From the NCBI GenBank assembly GCA_964523105.1, contig CAZFZN010000021.1, positions 1 to 64,000 of the forward strand: 64,000 bases of DNA, in the 5' to 3' direction. The notes under the pieces were generated by a model. It was not told the DNA's origin, did no database searches, and saw only the letters and a list, made by a program, of their open reading frames with translations. A program made the position numbers and the translations under genes. This document shows positions 35,546-43,328 of the stretch, one piece after another (position 1 is the first letter of the stretch; every line of letters starts with the position of its first letter). The stretch is from V1-33 sp964523105. GTDB taxonomy: Bacteria > Verrucomicrobiota > Verrucomicrobiia > Verrucomicrobiales > V1-33.

Positions 35546-36198
35546 GCGGAGGACCGAGCGGCTTCCCGGCGGTGCTGAATCCAGACGGCGGCGGCATAAA
35601 TGATGTGGAGCATGCCAAAGGACATCGCCATGAAGATGATCGCGGCGGGATACTGCCGGCCGAAGAACTGCCGCACCGTCGGCAGCCAGGTGAGAATTCC
35701 AAACGTGAAGAAGCCGGCGCCGAGCGCCTGCATGGAATGGGGCGAAAACGAACCCGTCGCCAGCAGCGCCAGGCCATAAAACAAAATCCACTGCGCCGCG
35801 ATATCCGCGTAGCAGTCGCGCGCGGCGCGATCCTGGCCTGACACTTCGAGCAGACTCATGCCGAATCCGGCGATGAGCGCCGGCAGCAGCGCCCGCAGGG
35901 CGTGTTTCATGCCGGGCGAAACGAACGGCTCGCCGCGCTGCCGGGCGCTGCGGTAGAGCAGCACCGTATTGACCGAACTCACCACCAGCAGCACCCCGAT
36001 CCAAATGAGGAAGAAGACCACCGGCTGCGGCTGATCCGAATCGCTTCGTCTCATCCAAAGCCAGCCACAGACCGCCAGACTGAGCAATCCGGCGAAGAGG
36101 GCGGCCGGCGCGGAAATGGCCCGGTAGATGGTGGACCGCTCCATGAGGGCACGGATGGCGCGCAGCTGTTCGGCGGCTTCGTCGGCAGGGTTGGGCAT
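35542..36198 (-). CDS. Membrane protein co-encoded with winged-helix regulator
   Basis: 218 residues starting at the ATG at 36198; the frame extends to a TTG that falls inside the operator and is rejected. A short cytoplasmic N-terminus (AAEQLRAIRALMERSTIYRAIS) precedes about six hydrophobic helices (for example LFAGLLSLAVCGWLWM and VVFFLIWIGVLLVVSSVNTVLLY). It resembles the membrane proteins commonly paired with HTH_27 regulators in Acidobacteria and Verrucomicrobia, whose role is unknown. Translation is coupled to the regulator by the ATGA overlap. Confidence 0.8.
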   Translation of the reverse strand: MPNPADEAAEQLRAIRALMERSTIYRAISAPAALFAGLLSLAVCGWLWMRRSDSDQPQPVVFFLIWIGVLLVVSSVNTVLLYRSARQRGEPFVSPGMKHALRALLPALIAGFGMSLLEVSGQDRAARDCYADIAAQWILFYGLALLATGSFSPHSMQALGAGFFTFGILTWLPTVRQFFGRQYPAAIIFMAMSFGMLHIIYAAAVWIQHRREAARSSA

Positions 36199-36203
36199 GG
36201 CAG

Positions 36204-36222
36204 TTGCTTTGTGATGCAAAGT
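36204..36222. promoter_or_regulatory. Candidate operator upstream of regulator operon
   Basis: TTGCTTTGTGATGCAAAGT, six bases upstream of the membrane protein ATG, is identical to 35201-35219. On the minus strand it directly follows a possible promoter (TTGCAC, 16 bases, TACTTT), so a protein bound here would block transcription. Autoregulation by the winged-helix protein is the simplest reading. Confidence 0.6.
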
Positions 36223-36291
36223 AACATCTTAAACCCGGGGTGCAAGTATTCATTTTCCCTCGCTCCGGTGAAGCCCGGGAAAAACTGCTGC

Positions 36292-37965
36292 TCAGCGGGT
36301 CCGGCGGCGGCGCAGCAGAAACACAGAGGCGCCCATCACCAGCACCGCTGTAGAGGCGGGCTCCGGAATGACATTCACCACATCCGGACCGGCGAGGAAG
36401 TTTCCGTAAATCTGCGCATCACTCAGCGCATAATCAGAGATGCGGAACTCATTGAAGATGCCGTCGAGGTTGGCATCTCCAGAGAACTGGGAACGGCCGA
36501 GCCAGTTGTTCAGATCGGGGAGCGCGGAGAGCGCATTGGTGTCGGGTAACACTTCGGTCAGGAGGCCATTCCGGTAATAGCGCCACTCGTCGGCGGCATC
36601 GTCGAAAACGATGGCGTAATGCTCCTCGATGCCGTGATTGACGCTGAGCAGCGTATCGCGGGCACTGGAAGTGTTGAGACTGCCCGCCGGCACGCCGCGG
36701 CCCACGCGTTCGAACCGCTGTGTCGTGGAGGTGCCATTGCTGCCGTTGATGAAGAAATAATTGCTTCCGGAGGAACTTCCGTCAGGAACTCCGGGACCGA
36801 GGATCTCGCCATCCGATCCGGTGCCGAAGTCAATGATGCGGCTCCAGTTCTGGGTGCTCTGCGTCGTGACCCATGCCTCAAGCGTGACATTGGTGCGGCT
36901 GGAAAGCAGGCCGTTGGGCAAATCCACATAGGCCTGCGTGGCCGAAGCGCCGCCAGGAAGATCGAGACCGGTGCTCCCCGCAGGGATGGCGCCGGCACCG
37001 CGAATCTGCGCGTGCGCCCCGCCGACCACATCCAGCACGACATCTCCGTCGTTCGCGGTGGCCAGACCGTTGAAGGTGTAACGGTGTGCCGGACCGGTCG
37101 TGAGTTGCGCCCCGACGGGTCCGCCGTAGCTGCCCGCGCTCAGATTGTAATTGGCAAGGACATCGCCGGCGGCGAGAACGCCGGTGTGCACCCGGACCTG
37201 ACCGATCGCACCGGTGAAGAGCGTGCCCTGACCGGTGCCGCCGCCGTCGGTGGTGCCGGGAGCGGCGACGTTGGCCGTCTGTCCACCGATGACCATGTTG
37301 AACCCGCTGTGCGTGTTGAGCGCGAGAGCTCCGCCGGAATACGCATTCAGCGCCTGACTGTTCTTGAGCACCCCGTTGTCATAAAAGCTCATCGTGGTCG
37401 TGGCGCTGTCGTAGGTATACACGAGGTGGTGCCACGATCCGAGCGCCGGCATGTTGGTGAGGACGTCGGCGTTGCCCGGGTTGTTGCCGGCGACCTGGTT
37501 CCAGCCCATATCGGCATTTTGCCCCCATCCGCCATGCGCACCCCATTCGCGACTGGCGCCCCAGTTGAATGACTCGTTGGTGGCGTCGCCGCCGCCGCGC
37601 CTGCTCCATGCCACGAGAGCTTCCTCATTGCGCACGCCGTTCTGATAGGCCCAGACCTCGACCGTACGGGAGGCGCCGCCCACGAGGTCGGTGACCGCGA
37701 AGGTGCTGCGCAGGGCATCGGAGCCGTCGAGAATCACCGCGGGCGCTCCAAAAATGGCACCGGCCCGGGGGGTTCCCTGCCCGTCGAACTGTCCGCCGTA
37801 AGCGCCGGCATTGACCCACGGGCTGCCCGTGGTGAACGCGCTCGCATTGAGATCGACATTAAGCGTTCCGGCCACGACCTGAGCGCCGGCTGTGGTGGAG
37901 AGAGAAGCGAGAGATGCCAGGAGGCCACAATTCCGGGCGAGGGTGCGAAGGGTGCAGGTGTTCAT
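36292..37965 (-). CDS. PEP-CTERM surface protein with two LamG-like domains
   Basis: 557 residues starting at the ATG at 37965. A signal peptide (LLASLASLSTTAGAQ) is followed by two concanavalin/LamG-like domains at about 40-265 and 320-520 (marks include GSWHHLVYTYDSATTTMSFYDNG and VTLEAWVTTQSTQNWSRIIDFG). The C-terminus is a complete PEP-CTERM sorting signal: P534-E535-P536, a hydrophobic helix and an RRRR tail. This predicts cleavage by an exosortase and export to the surface or the extracellular polysaccharide. No exosortase is in the window. It is divergent from the halogenase gene 187 bases away. Confidence 0.9.
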   Translation of the reverse strand: MNTCTLRTLARNCGLLASLASLSTTAGAQVVAGTLNVDLNASAFTTGSPWVNAGAYGGQFDGQGTPRAGAIFGAPAVILDGSDALRSTFAVTDLVGGASRTVEVWAYQNGVRNEEALVAWSRRGGGDATNESFNWGASREWGAHGGWGQNADMGWNQVAGNNPGNADVLTNMPALGSWHHLVYTYDSATTTMSFYDNGVLKNSQALNAYSGGALALNTHSGFNMVIGGQTANVAAPGTTDGGGTGQGTLFTGAIGQVRVHTGVLAAGDVLANYNLSAGSYGGPVGAQLTTGPAHRYTFNGLATANDGDVVLDVVGGAHAQIRGAGAIPAGSTGLDLPGGASATQAYVDLPNGLLSSRTNVTLEAWVTTQSTQNWSRIIDFGTGSDGEILGPGVPDGSSSGSNYFFINGSNGTSTTQRFERVGRGVPAGSLNTSSARDTLLSVNHGIEEHYAIVFDDAADEWRYYRNGLLTEVLPDTNALSALPDLNNWLGRSQFSGDANLDGIFNEFRISDYALSDAQIYGNFLAGPDVVNVIPEPASTAVLVMGASVFLLRRRRTR

Positions 37966-38152
37966 GAGATAAGTCAGGATGCGAAATCCAGGCCCGCGGG
38001 GACGGACCATCTTCACTGTGATAAAGAAATCATGACTGCGCCGGCAATCATAATTCAATGCAATATCGCGCACCGCCGCCTATGAAATTGCACCGGCTCT
38101 CCATTCCTGCGGGAGATTGACGCCCCGGCCACGATGTGCCATCACGCGCGGC

Positions 38153-39679
38153 ATGAACGAGGGGCAAATCAACGAAGTCATCGTAGTCGGCGGCGGCAGT
38201 GCGGGACTGATCACGGCCCTGACACTCAAGCGCAAGCTGCCAGCGGTAACGGTGCGCGTGCTGCGTTCGCCCGACATCGGCGTCATTGGCGTGGGGGAAG
38301 GCACCACTGCCTCCTTCCCGCGGCACCTCTTCGAATACCTCGGACTGGCACCCAAAGAGTTCTACGACGGCGTGCATCCGACCTGGAAGCTGGGGGTGAA
38401 ATTCCTCTGGGGACCGCGCGAGGAATTTTACTATACATTCGCCAAAGAATACGAGAAGCGCCTGCCCGGACTGAACCGGAATGTCGGCTTCTACCACGAC
38501 GACGAAACCAGCTGGGTCGGAACCGTCTCCGCCTGCATGGCCCATGGGCGCGTCTTTCCGCGGCGGCCTGACGGAATGCCGCAAATCCACAACAGCCACG
38601 CGTTTCACATTGAAAACATCAAGCTGGTGAACTGGCTCGAGGCCTCGGTGCGCCAGGCGGGCTGTGAGATCATCGACTGCAACGTCACCGGCGTGGAGAC
38701 CGGCCCTGTGCCGACGGCGCGCGGAGAACTGCGCGGCGTCACTGCTCTGGTGCTCGACACCGGCGGGCGTCTCCATGCAGACCTCTACGTGGACGCCAGC
38801 GGCTTTCGCAGCGAACTGCTCGGCAAGGCGCTGGAGGAGCCGTTTGTCAGTTACACCCGTTCGCTCTTCTGCGACCGGGCCGTCATTGGCGGCTGGCCGC
38901 GCACGAATGAACCCATCCTGCCCTACACCGTTGCGGAGACGTACGACTCCGGCTGGTGCTGGCAGATCGAGCACGAGAACTGGATCAATCGCGGCTACGT
39001 TTACAGCAGCAGCTTTGTCAGTAACGAAGACGCCCTGACCGAATTCCTGCGCCGCAATCCGCAGGTCGCCAATGAGCCGCGCGTGGTGCGCTTTCTCAGC
39101 GGGCGCCGGGCGCGCAACTGGGCGGGCAATGTCGTCGGCATCGGCAACGCCGTGGGGTTCGTGGAACCGCTCGAGGCCTCCGCGCTGCAGGTCATCGGGC
39201 TTCAGGCCAGCACCCTGGCGGATGCCATTCACGAAAGCGAAGGCTGCCCGGGGCCGTTGATGGTGGAAATCTACAACCGCTTCAATGCGGATAACTGGGA
39301 CGACATTCGCGACTTCCTGACGGTGCATTACGCTTTCAACACCCGGCTCGACACTCCCTTCTGGCGCGCCTGTCGCAGCGATACCGACCTCGCCGGTGCG
39401 GCCAAAGTGGTGGACTGGTACCGCGAAAACGGCCCCAGCAGCATGGTCAAAGGCGTGCTCGTTCCGGAAACGAATCAATTTGGCCTGGAAGGCTACCTCG
39501 CCCTGCTCACCGGCCAGCAGGTGCCGTATCGCCGACTCGCGTCGCCCACGGATGCCGAGCGCACCGCGTGGCAGAAGCACCGCGAGTCCGCCGCCGTTAC
39601 CGCCCGCGCCAGCCTGACGGTGGAGCAGGCGCTCGCCGCCATGCGCCGCGCCGGCTGGATGAAACAGCAGGCGGCTTGA
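38153..39679 (+). CDS. Flavin-dependent tryptophan-halogenase family protein
   Basis: 508 residues starting at the ATG at 38153; the frame opens at a TTG at 38117. The FAD-binding motif is VIVVGGGSAGL at 9-19. The family lysine is K79 in HPTWKLG, the same number as in PrnA. The WxWxI motif is WCWQI at 268-272, and the catalytic glutamate region is FVEPLEAS at 336-343, with Glu341 followed by Ala where PrnA has Ser. It should bind FADH2 from a separate reductase and halogenate an aromatic group, often tryptophan. No reductase, peptide synthetase or other natural-product gene is nearby. The substrate is unknown. Confidence 0.88.
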   Translation: MNEGQINEVIVVGGGSAGLITALTLKRKLPAVTVRVLRSPDIGVIGVGEGTTASFPRHLFEYLGLAPKEFYDGVHPTWKLGVKFLWGPREEFYYTFAKEYEKRLPGLNRNVGFYHDDETSWVGTVSACMAHGRVFPRRPDGMPQIHNSHAFHIENIKLVNWLEASVRQAGCEIIDCNVTGVETGPVPTARGELRGVTALVLDTGGRLHADLYVDASGFRSELLGKALEEPFVSYTRSLFCDRAVIGGWPRTNEPILPYTVAETYDSGWCWQIEHENWINRGYVYSSSFVSNEDALTEFLRRNPQVANEPRVVRFLSGRRARNWAGNVVGIGNAVGFVEPLEASALQVIGLQASTLADAIHESEGCPGPLMVEIYNRFNADNWDDIRDFLTVHYAFNTRLDTPFWRACRSDTDLAGAAKVVDWYRENGPSSMVKGVLVPETNQFGLEGYLALLTGQQVPYRRLASPTDAERTAWQKHRESAAVTARASLTVEQALAAMRRAGWMKQQAA

Positions 39680-39730
39680 AAGACTTCTGATGCCAGTCCA
39701 CGTCAAATACCTGACGATTCGCGATGCGCC

Positions 39731-39805
39731 GTAGCAAGGCCGTCCCGGCCTTGGGATTACCATCTGTATCGGAGTGATGCGACAAGGCCGGGACGGCCTT
39801 GCTAC
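39731..39805. repeat. REP-type palindrome pair with GTAG feet
   Basis: GTAG (39731-39734) is followed by CAAGGCCG-TCC-CGGCCTTG to 39753. The mirror copy, CAAGGCCG-GGA-CGGCCTTG, lies at 39783-39801 and ends in CTAC (39802-39805). The two 23-base arms are exact inverted repeats. The pair lies between the convergent halogenase and tyrS genes, where it could also act as a bidirectional terminator. Confidence 0.92.
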
Positions 39806-39847
39806 GGTCGCTCCCGTGGATAAACCGCCAGTCAACTCGTCGTGGCT

Positions 39848-41134
39848 TCACTCCGCCGGCGTGAGCAGCGCGTAGGATTTCTTCCCCTTCCGCAGCAGCA
39901 CCGCGCTGCCGTGAAGCAGGTCGGTGGAGGAAAGCGAGCGCGCCGCATCCTGACAACGCTGACCGTTCACGTAAATGCCGCCGCCTTCGATGTCCTTGCG
40001 CGCCTGACCTTTGCTGGGGCACAGTCCGGCGGCGACCAGCGCTTCGGTCACCGGCAGGCCGCTGTGCAGCGGCGCGGATTTCGTCGGCACTTCGCCGCGC
40101 AGCACCTCCAGCGTCGCGGCCGTGATGCCGTCCACACTGCCGCCGAAAAGGATCGTGCTCGCGCGCACCGCTTCCGCACACGCCGCTTCGCCGTGAATCA
40201 ACGTCGTCACTGCTTTGGCCAGCGCCTGATGCGCCTCACGCGCGCCCGGATTCGCCGCATGGGCCGTCTCCAGCGCCGCGACCTCCTCCTCCGGCAGGAA
40301 GGTGAAGTATTTCAGATACTTCACGGCGTCGCGGTCGTCGGTGTTGATCCAGAACTGGTAGAATTGATAGACACTGGTGCGCTTCGGATCGAGCCACACG
40401 GCGCCGCCTTCGGTTTTGCCGAACTTGGTGCCGTCCGCCTTGGTGATCAGCGGCATGGTCAGGCCCCAAGCTTTCTTGTCGAGCTTGCGGCGAATGAGGT
40501 CCATGCCCGCGGTGATGTTGCCCCACTGATCGCTGCCGCCGATTTGCAGCTCGCAGCCATAGGCGCGCGCGAGGTAGTAGAAGTCATACGCCTGGAGCAG
40601 CATGTAGCTGAATTCCGTGTAGCTGATGCCCACGTCGCGGTCCTCCATGCGAGCGCGGACCGATTCCTTGGCGACCATTTGATTCACGGTGAAGTGCTTG
40701 CCCACGTCGCGCAGGAAATCCAAAAAACTCACCGGCCCCAGCCAGTCGGCGTTGTCCACCAGCCGCGCGGGATTGTTCGCGGCTTCAAAGTCGAGCAGCC
40801 GCGCCAGCTGCGGGCGAATCGCCTGCACGTTGGCCGCGATGTGATCCTTGGTCAGCAACTGCCGCTCCTGCGACTTGCCGCTGGGATCGCCGATGCTGCC
40901 CGTCGCGCCGCCCGCCACCGCGATGGGATGATGCCCCGCCATCTGAAACCGCCGCAGTGCCAGCAGCGGCACGAGATGCCCCACATGCAGTGAATCCGCC
41001 GTCGGATCGAAGCCGCAGTAAAGCGTCACCCCGCCCGCACGCAGCCGAGCCGGCAGCGCATCCTCGCCGCCTTCCGTGCGTCCGGTGTAGTCATCGAGCA
41101 GTCCGCGCCAGGTGAGTTCGTGGAAAATATCCAT
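39848..41134 (-). CDS. tyrS: Tyrosyl-tRNA synthetase
   Basis: 428 residues. The class I signature is DSLHVGHLVPLLAL (HIGH type), the tyrosine-binding region has YTEFSYMLLQAYDFYYL and QIGGSDQWGNITAG, and the KMSKS-type loop is TKFGKTEGGAVWL. A C-terminal S4 RNA-binding domain covers about the last 65 residues (GLCPSKGQARKDIEGGGIYVNGQ). It attaches tyrosine to tRNA-Tyr in the cytoplasm. All catalytic regions appear intact. Upstream lies a 60-base gap to the Wzz-like gene. Confidence 0.96.
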   Translation of the reverse strand: MDIFHELTWRGLLDDYTGRTEGGEDALPARLRAGGVTLYCGFDPTADSLHVGHLVPLLALRRFQMAGHHPIAVAGGATGSIGDPSGKSQERQLLTKDHIAANVQAIRPQLARLLDFEAANNPARLVDNADWLGPVSFLDFLRDVGKHFTVNQMVAKESVRARMEDRDVGISYTEFSYMLLQAYDFYYLARAYGCELQIGGSDQWGNITAGMDLIRRKLDKKAWGLTMPLITKADGTKFGKTEGGAVWLDPKRTSVYQFYQFWINTDDRDAVKYLKYFTFLPEEEVAALETAHAANPGAREAHQALAKAVTTLIHGEAACAEAVRASTILFGGSVDGITAATLEVLRGEVPTKSAPLHSGLPVTEALVAAGLCPSKGQARKDIEGGGIYVNGQRCQDAARSLSSTDLLHGSAVLLRKGKKSYALLTPAE

Positions 41135-41194
41135 GTCGTTTTTGAATTGAGAGCGCTGTGCCTAATGCGGACGCTCCGGGCGCGCAAGGTGCGT

Positions 41195-41983
41195 TCAGCG
41201 AGACGGCGGGCGGGCTTCTTCGAGAAGTTCGATTGGCATATGCATCACCCCCTCGTCTATTCTGCACCGTGCGGCATGCTCCTTAACCGTTTTCAGCAGA
41301 AGAATGCTGCGCTCGTATCTGTGTTTGGCGGTGGCGTACTCCTTTTGATCTTCCTTCGAGACCTCTGGAAACTTACCGTCAGGACCCGGTCTCGTGATAC
41401 CGATTTTTTTCTGCCAATCAATCATATCCATCCTGGCACGCTCCACTTCCTTTTCCTGTTTTTTGATTTCCTCCGTCAGCCGTTCGGAGGCTTTTCGGAT
41501 GCGCGCCGTCTCAATTTCTGCGCGCACCTCCTCGTAGGCTTTGCGGATGGCGTTGGCTAGGGGCGCCACCAGATTCGGCTCGTCACCAAACACCGACACC
41601 GAAACGATACATGTGTCCGGGCCCACAATTATTTCCGTCATGCGCGAGAGTCGGTCAACTGCCTCCTGCGGGCGCAGCCGCCACAACCGGCCCAGGTTCT
41701 CCTGATTCACGACACGCTGACGGACTTCATTCGACTCCATAGTTTTGATCTCAAACTCCAGCTGGTAACCACTTGGTATCTCTAGACCGCAGAGAAATGG
41801 GGCTGACGATAAAAGCACCTGGAACTTCGTAGTAGCGCGATATTTCCCCTCAATTTTCGCCTTCGCAGTTCCCTCCCGCGCGATTGTTTCCCCATGACCT
41901 CTAGATTTTTGGAACATGATTCCTCCCCAAAACCCCGCGGCGACTGCGGCGAGCAGGGAAACGACAAGCGGTGGCGTTCTCAT
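41195..41983 (-). CDS. Wzz-like N-terminally anchored coiled-coil protein
   Basis: 262 residues. An N-terminal membrane helix (VVSLLAAVAAGFWGGIMF) is followed by a beta-alpha region with ESNEVRQRVVNQENLGRLWRL and VSVSVFGDEPNLVAPLANAIRKAYEEVRAE, which resembles the periplasmic base of Wzz/chain-length determinants. A coiled coil (RKASERLTEEIKKQEKEVERARMDMIDWQKK) follows. The usual second membrane helix and any kinase domain are missing, so it is shorter than a normal polysaccharide co-polymerase. It stands alone between tyrS and the NamZ-like gene. Assignment to the Wzz superfamily is tentative. Confidence 0.55.
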   Translation of the reverse strand: MRTPPLVVSLLAAVAAGFWGGIMFQKSRGHGETIAREGTAKAKIEGKYRATTKFQVLLSSAPFLCGLEIPSGYQLEFEIKTMESNEVRQRVVNQENLGRLWRLRPQEAVDRLSRMTEIIVGPDTCIVSVSVFGDEPNLVAPLANAIRKAYEEVRAEIETARIRKASERLTEEIKKQEKEVERARMDMIDWQKKIGITRPGPDGKFPEVSKEDQKEYATAKHRYERSILLLKTVKEHAARCRIDEGVMHMPIELLEEARPPSR

Positions 41984-42028
41984 GTCGGGAGCGGGGTCTG
42001 GCTGAGACGCGGCAAGCTTTCGTTCCGT

Positions 42029-43216
42029 TCAATCATACAGCAGCACCGTATGCCGCCGGTGGGCGAAGGACTCCTCCTCTTTCTTCCACGCGGCATCGAG
42101 TTCCGCGACCGGCTTGCCGGCTTCAAGGTGTTTGCGTTCGCGGTTGGAGCCGAAGAGCAGGTCGATGGCGATGGGGTCGCGCACGAATTCATAGACTTCG
42201 GTGCGCCACTTGAATTTGTCCCCGCTCATTTCACGCATGGCGGCGAGCAGTGCGAGGCTGGTGCGCACGGGCTGGAAAGCGGCGCGGTCGGTGACGTGGA
42301 GTTGCACGCCGCCGCAGTCGGTGCCGGCGAACTTCTGAAACGTGGGGCGGAACCATGCGGGGCGGAATTTCACGCCGGGCAGTTTCTGCGCGTTCATGTG
42401 TTGCGCCAGCTTGGCGGCATCAAGCCAGGGCGCGCCGACGATTTCAAACGGACGCGTCGTGCCGCGGCCTTCGCTGAGATTCGTGCCCTCGATCAAACAC
42501 TGCCCGGGATAAACCAGCGCCGTGTCCGGCGTCGGCATATTTGGTGATGGCAGCACCCAGGGCAGGCCGGTAGCCTCGAAATAATCGCTGCGCTTCCAGC
42601 CTTCGCATGGCACGACCATGAGGTCGCCGTCGTCGAGTCCGAGTTCGTGCTGATAAAACATCGCCAACTCGCCCATGGTCAGTCCGTGGCGAATGGCAAT
42701 GTCATGAGCGCCGACGAAACTTTCAAAACCCTTCCGCAGCGCCGGCCCTTCCACGGCCTCGCCCCCGATCGGATTCGGCCGGTCGAGCACCAGCACGCGC
42801 AACCCGCGCGGCAGCGCGGCCTCAAGGCAGTATCGCATCGTGGCCTGAAACGTGTAGTAGCGGCTGCCGACATCCTGCATGTCCACTACCAGCGCATCCA
42901 GCCCCTGCAAATGCTCCGCCGTGGGGCGCAGGCTGGCCGCCGTTTCGCCGTAGAGGCTGTGGACCTTCAGGTCGCCGTGCCGCTTCGATTCGTCGGCACT
43001 GACGGAAATCAAATCCTGCGCCTGTCCCAGCAATCCATGCTCCGGCCCGAAGATCGCGCTGAGCTTCATCCCCTTCGCCGAGGCCAGCAATTCGATGGCG
43101 TGGCGCAGTTGGGAATCCACCGCCGCCGGATGCGTCACCAGTCCCACCCGGCAGCCTTTGAGCGGCGCAAAATCATCCGCGACGAGAACATCCAGACCTG
43201 TTTTCACTTGGGGCAT
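42029..43216 (-). CDS. DUF1343 protein, NamZ-type exo-beta-N-acetylmuramidase
   Basis: 395 residues starting at the ATG at 43216; the open frame upstream has no other methionine and overlaps nothing useful. The family signature is strong: VGLVTHPAAVD, LSAIFGPEHGLLGQAQDLI, LVVDMQDVGSRYYTF, VLVLDRPNPIGGEAVEGP, GLTMGELAMFY and IEGTNLSEGRGTTRPFEIVGAPW. The characterised member NamZ removes terminal MurNAc from peptidoglycan fragments. No signal peptide is seen, which suggests a cytoplasmic recycling role or a missed start. Confidence 0.85.
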   Translation of the reverse strand: MPQVKTGLDVLVADDFAPLKGCRVGLVTHPAAVDSQLRHAIELLASAKGMKLSAIFGPEHGLLGQAQDLISVSADESKRHGDLKVHSLYGETAASLRPTAEHLQGLDALVVDMQDVGSRYYTFQATMRYCLEAALPRGLRVLVLDRPNPIGGEAVEGPALRKGFESFVGAHDIAIRHGLTMGELAMFYQHELGLDDGDLMVVPCEGWKRSDYFEATGLPWVLPSPNMPTPDTALVYPGQCLIEGTNLSEGRGTTRPFEIVGAPWLDAAKLAQHMNAQKLPGVKFRPAWFRPTFQKFAGTDCGGVQLHVTDRAAFQPVRTSLALLAAMREMSGDKFKWRTEVYEFVRDPIAIDLLFGSNRERKHLEAGKPVAELDAAWKKEEESFAHRRHTVLLYD

Positions 43217-43328
43217 GGCGGCTGCATAGCGGTCATGGACATGAATTTCAAGCCGCGTCGCGCCGCCCCGCCGGGTCGTGAAGTCATTACGCCCCGAGGT
43301 GAAAGTGTCTGCGGAGTGAAGCCCGCGG

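Noticed and set aside
38050..38103. Sigma-54 promoter for the PEP-CTERM gene (TTGCA near 38060 and near 38090)
   Set aside because: The TTGCA-type -12 elements have GG partners at 11 or 9 bases instead of 10, so the spacing is wrong.
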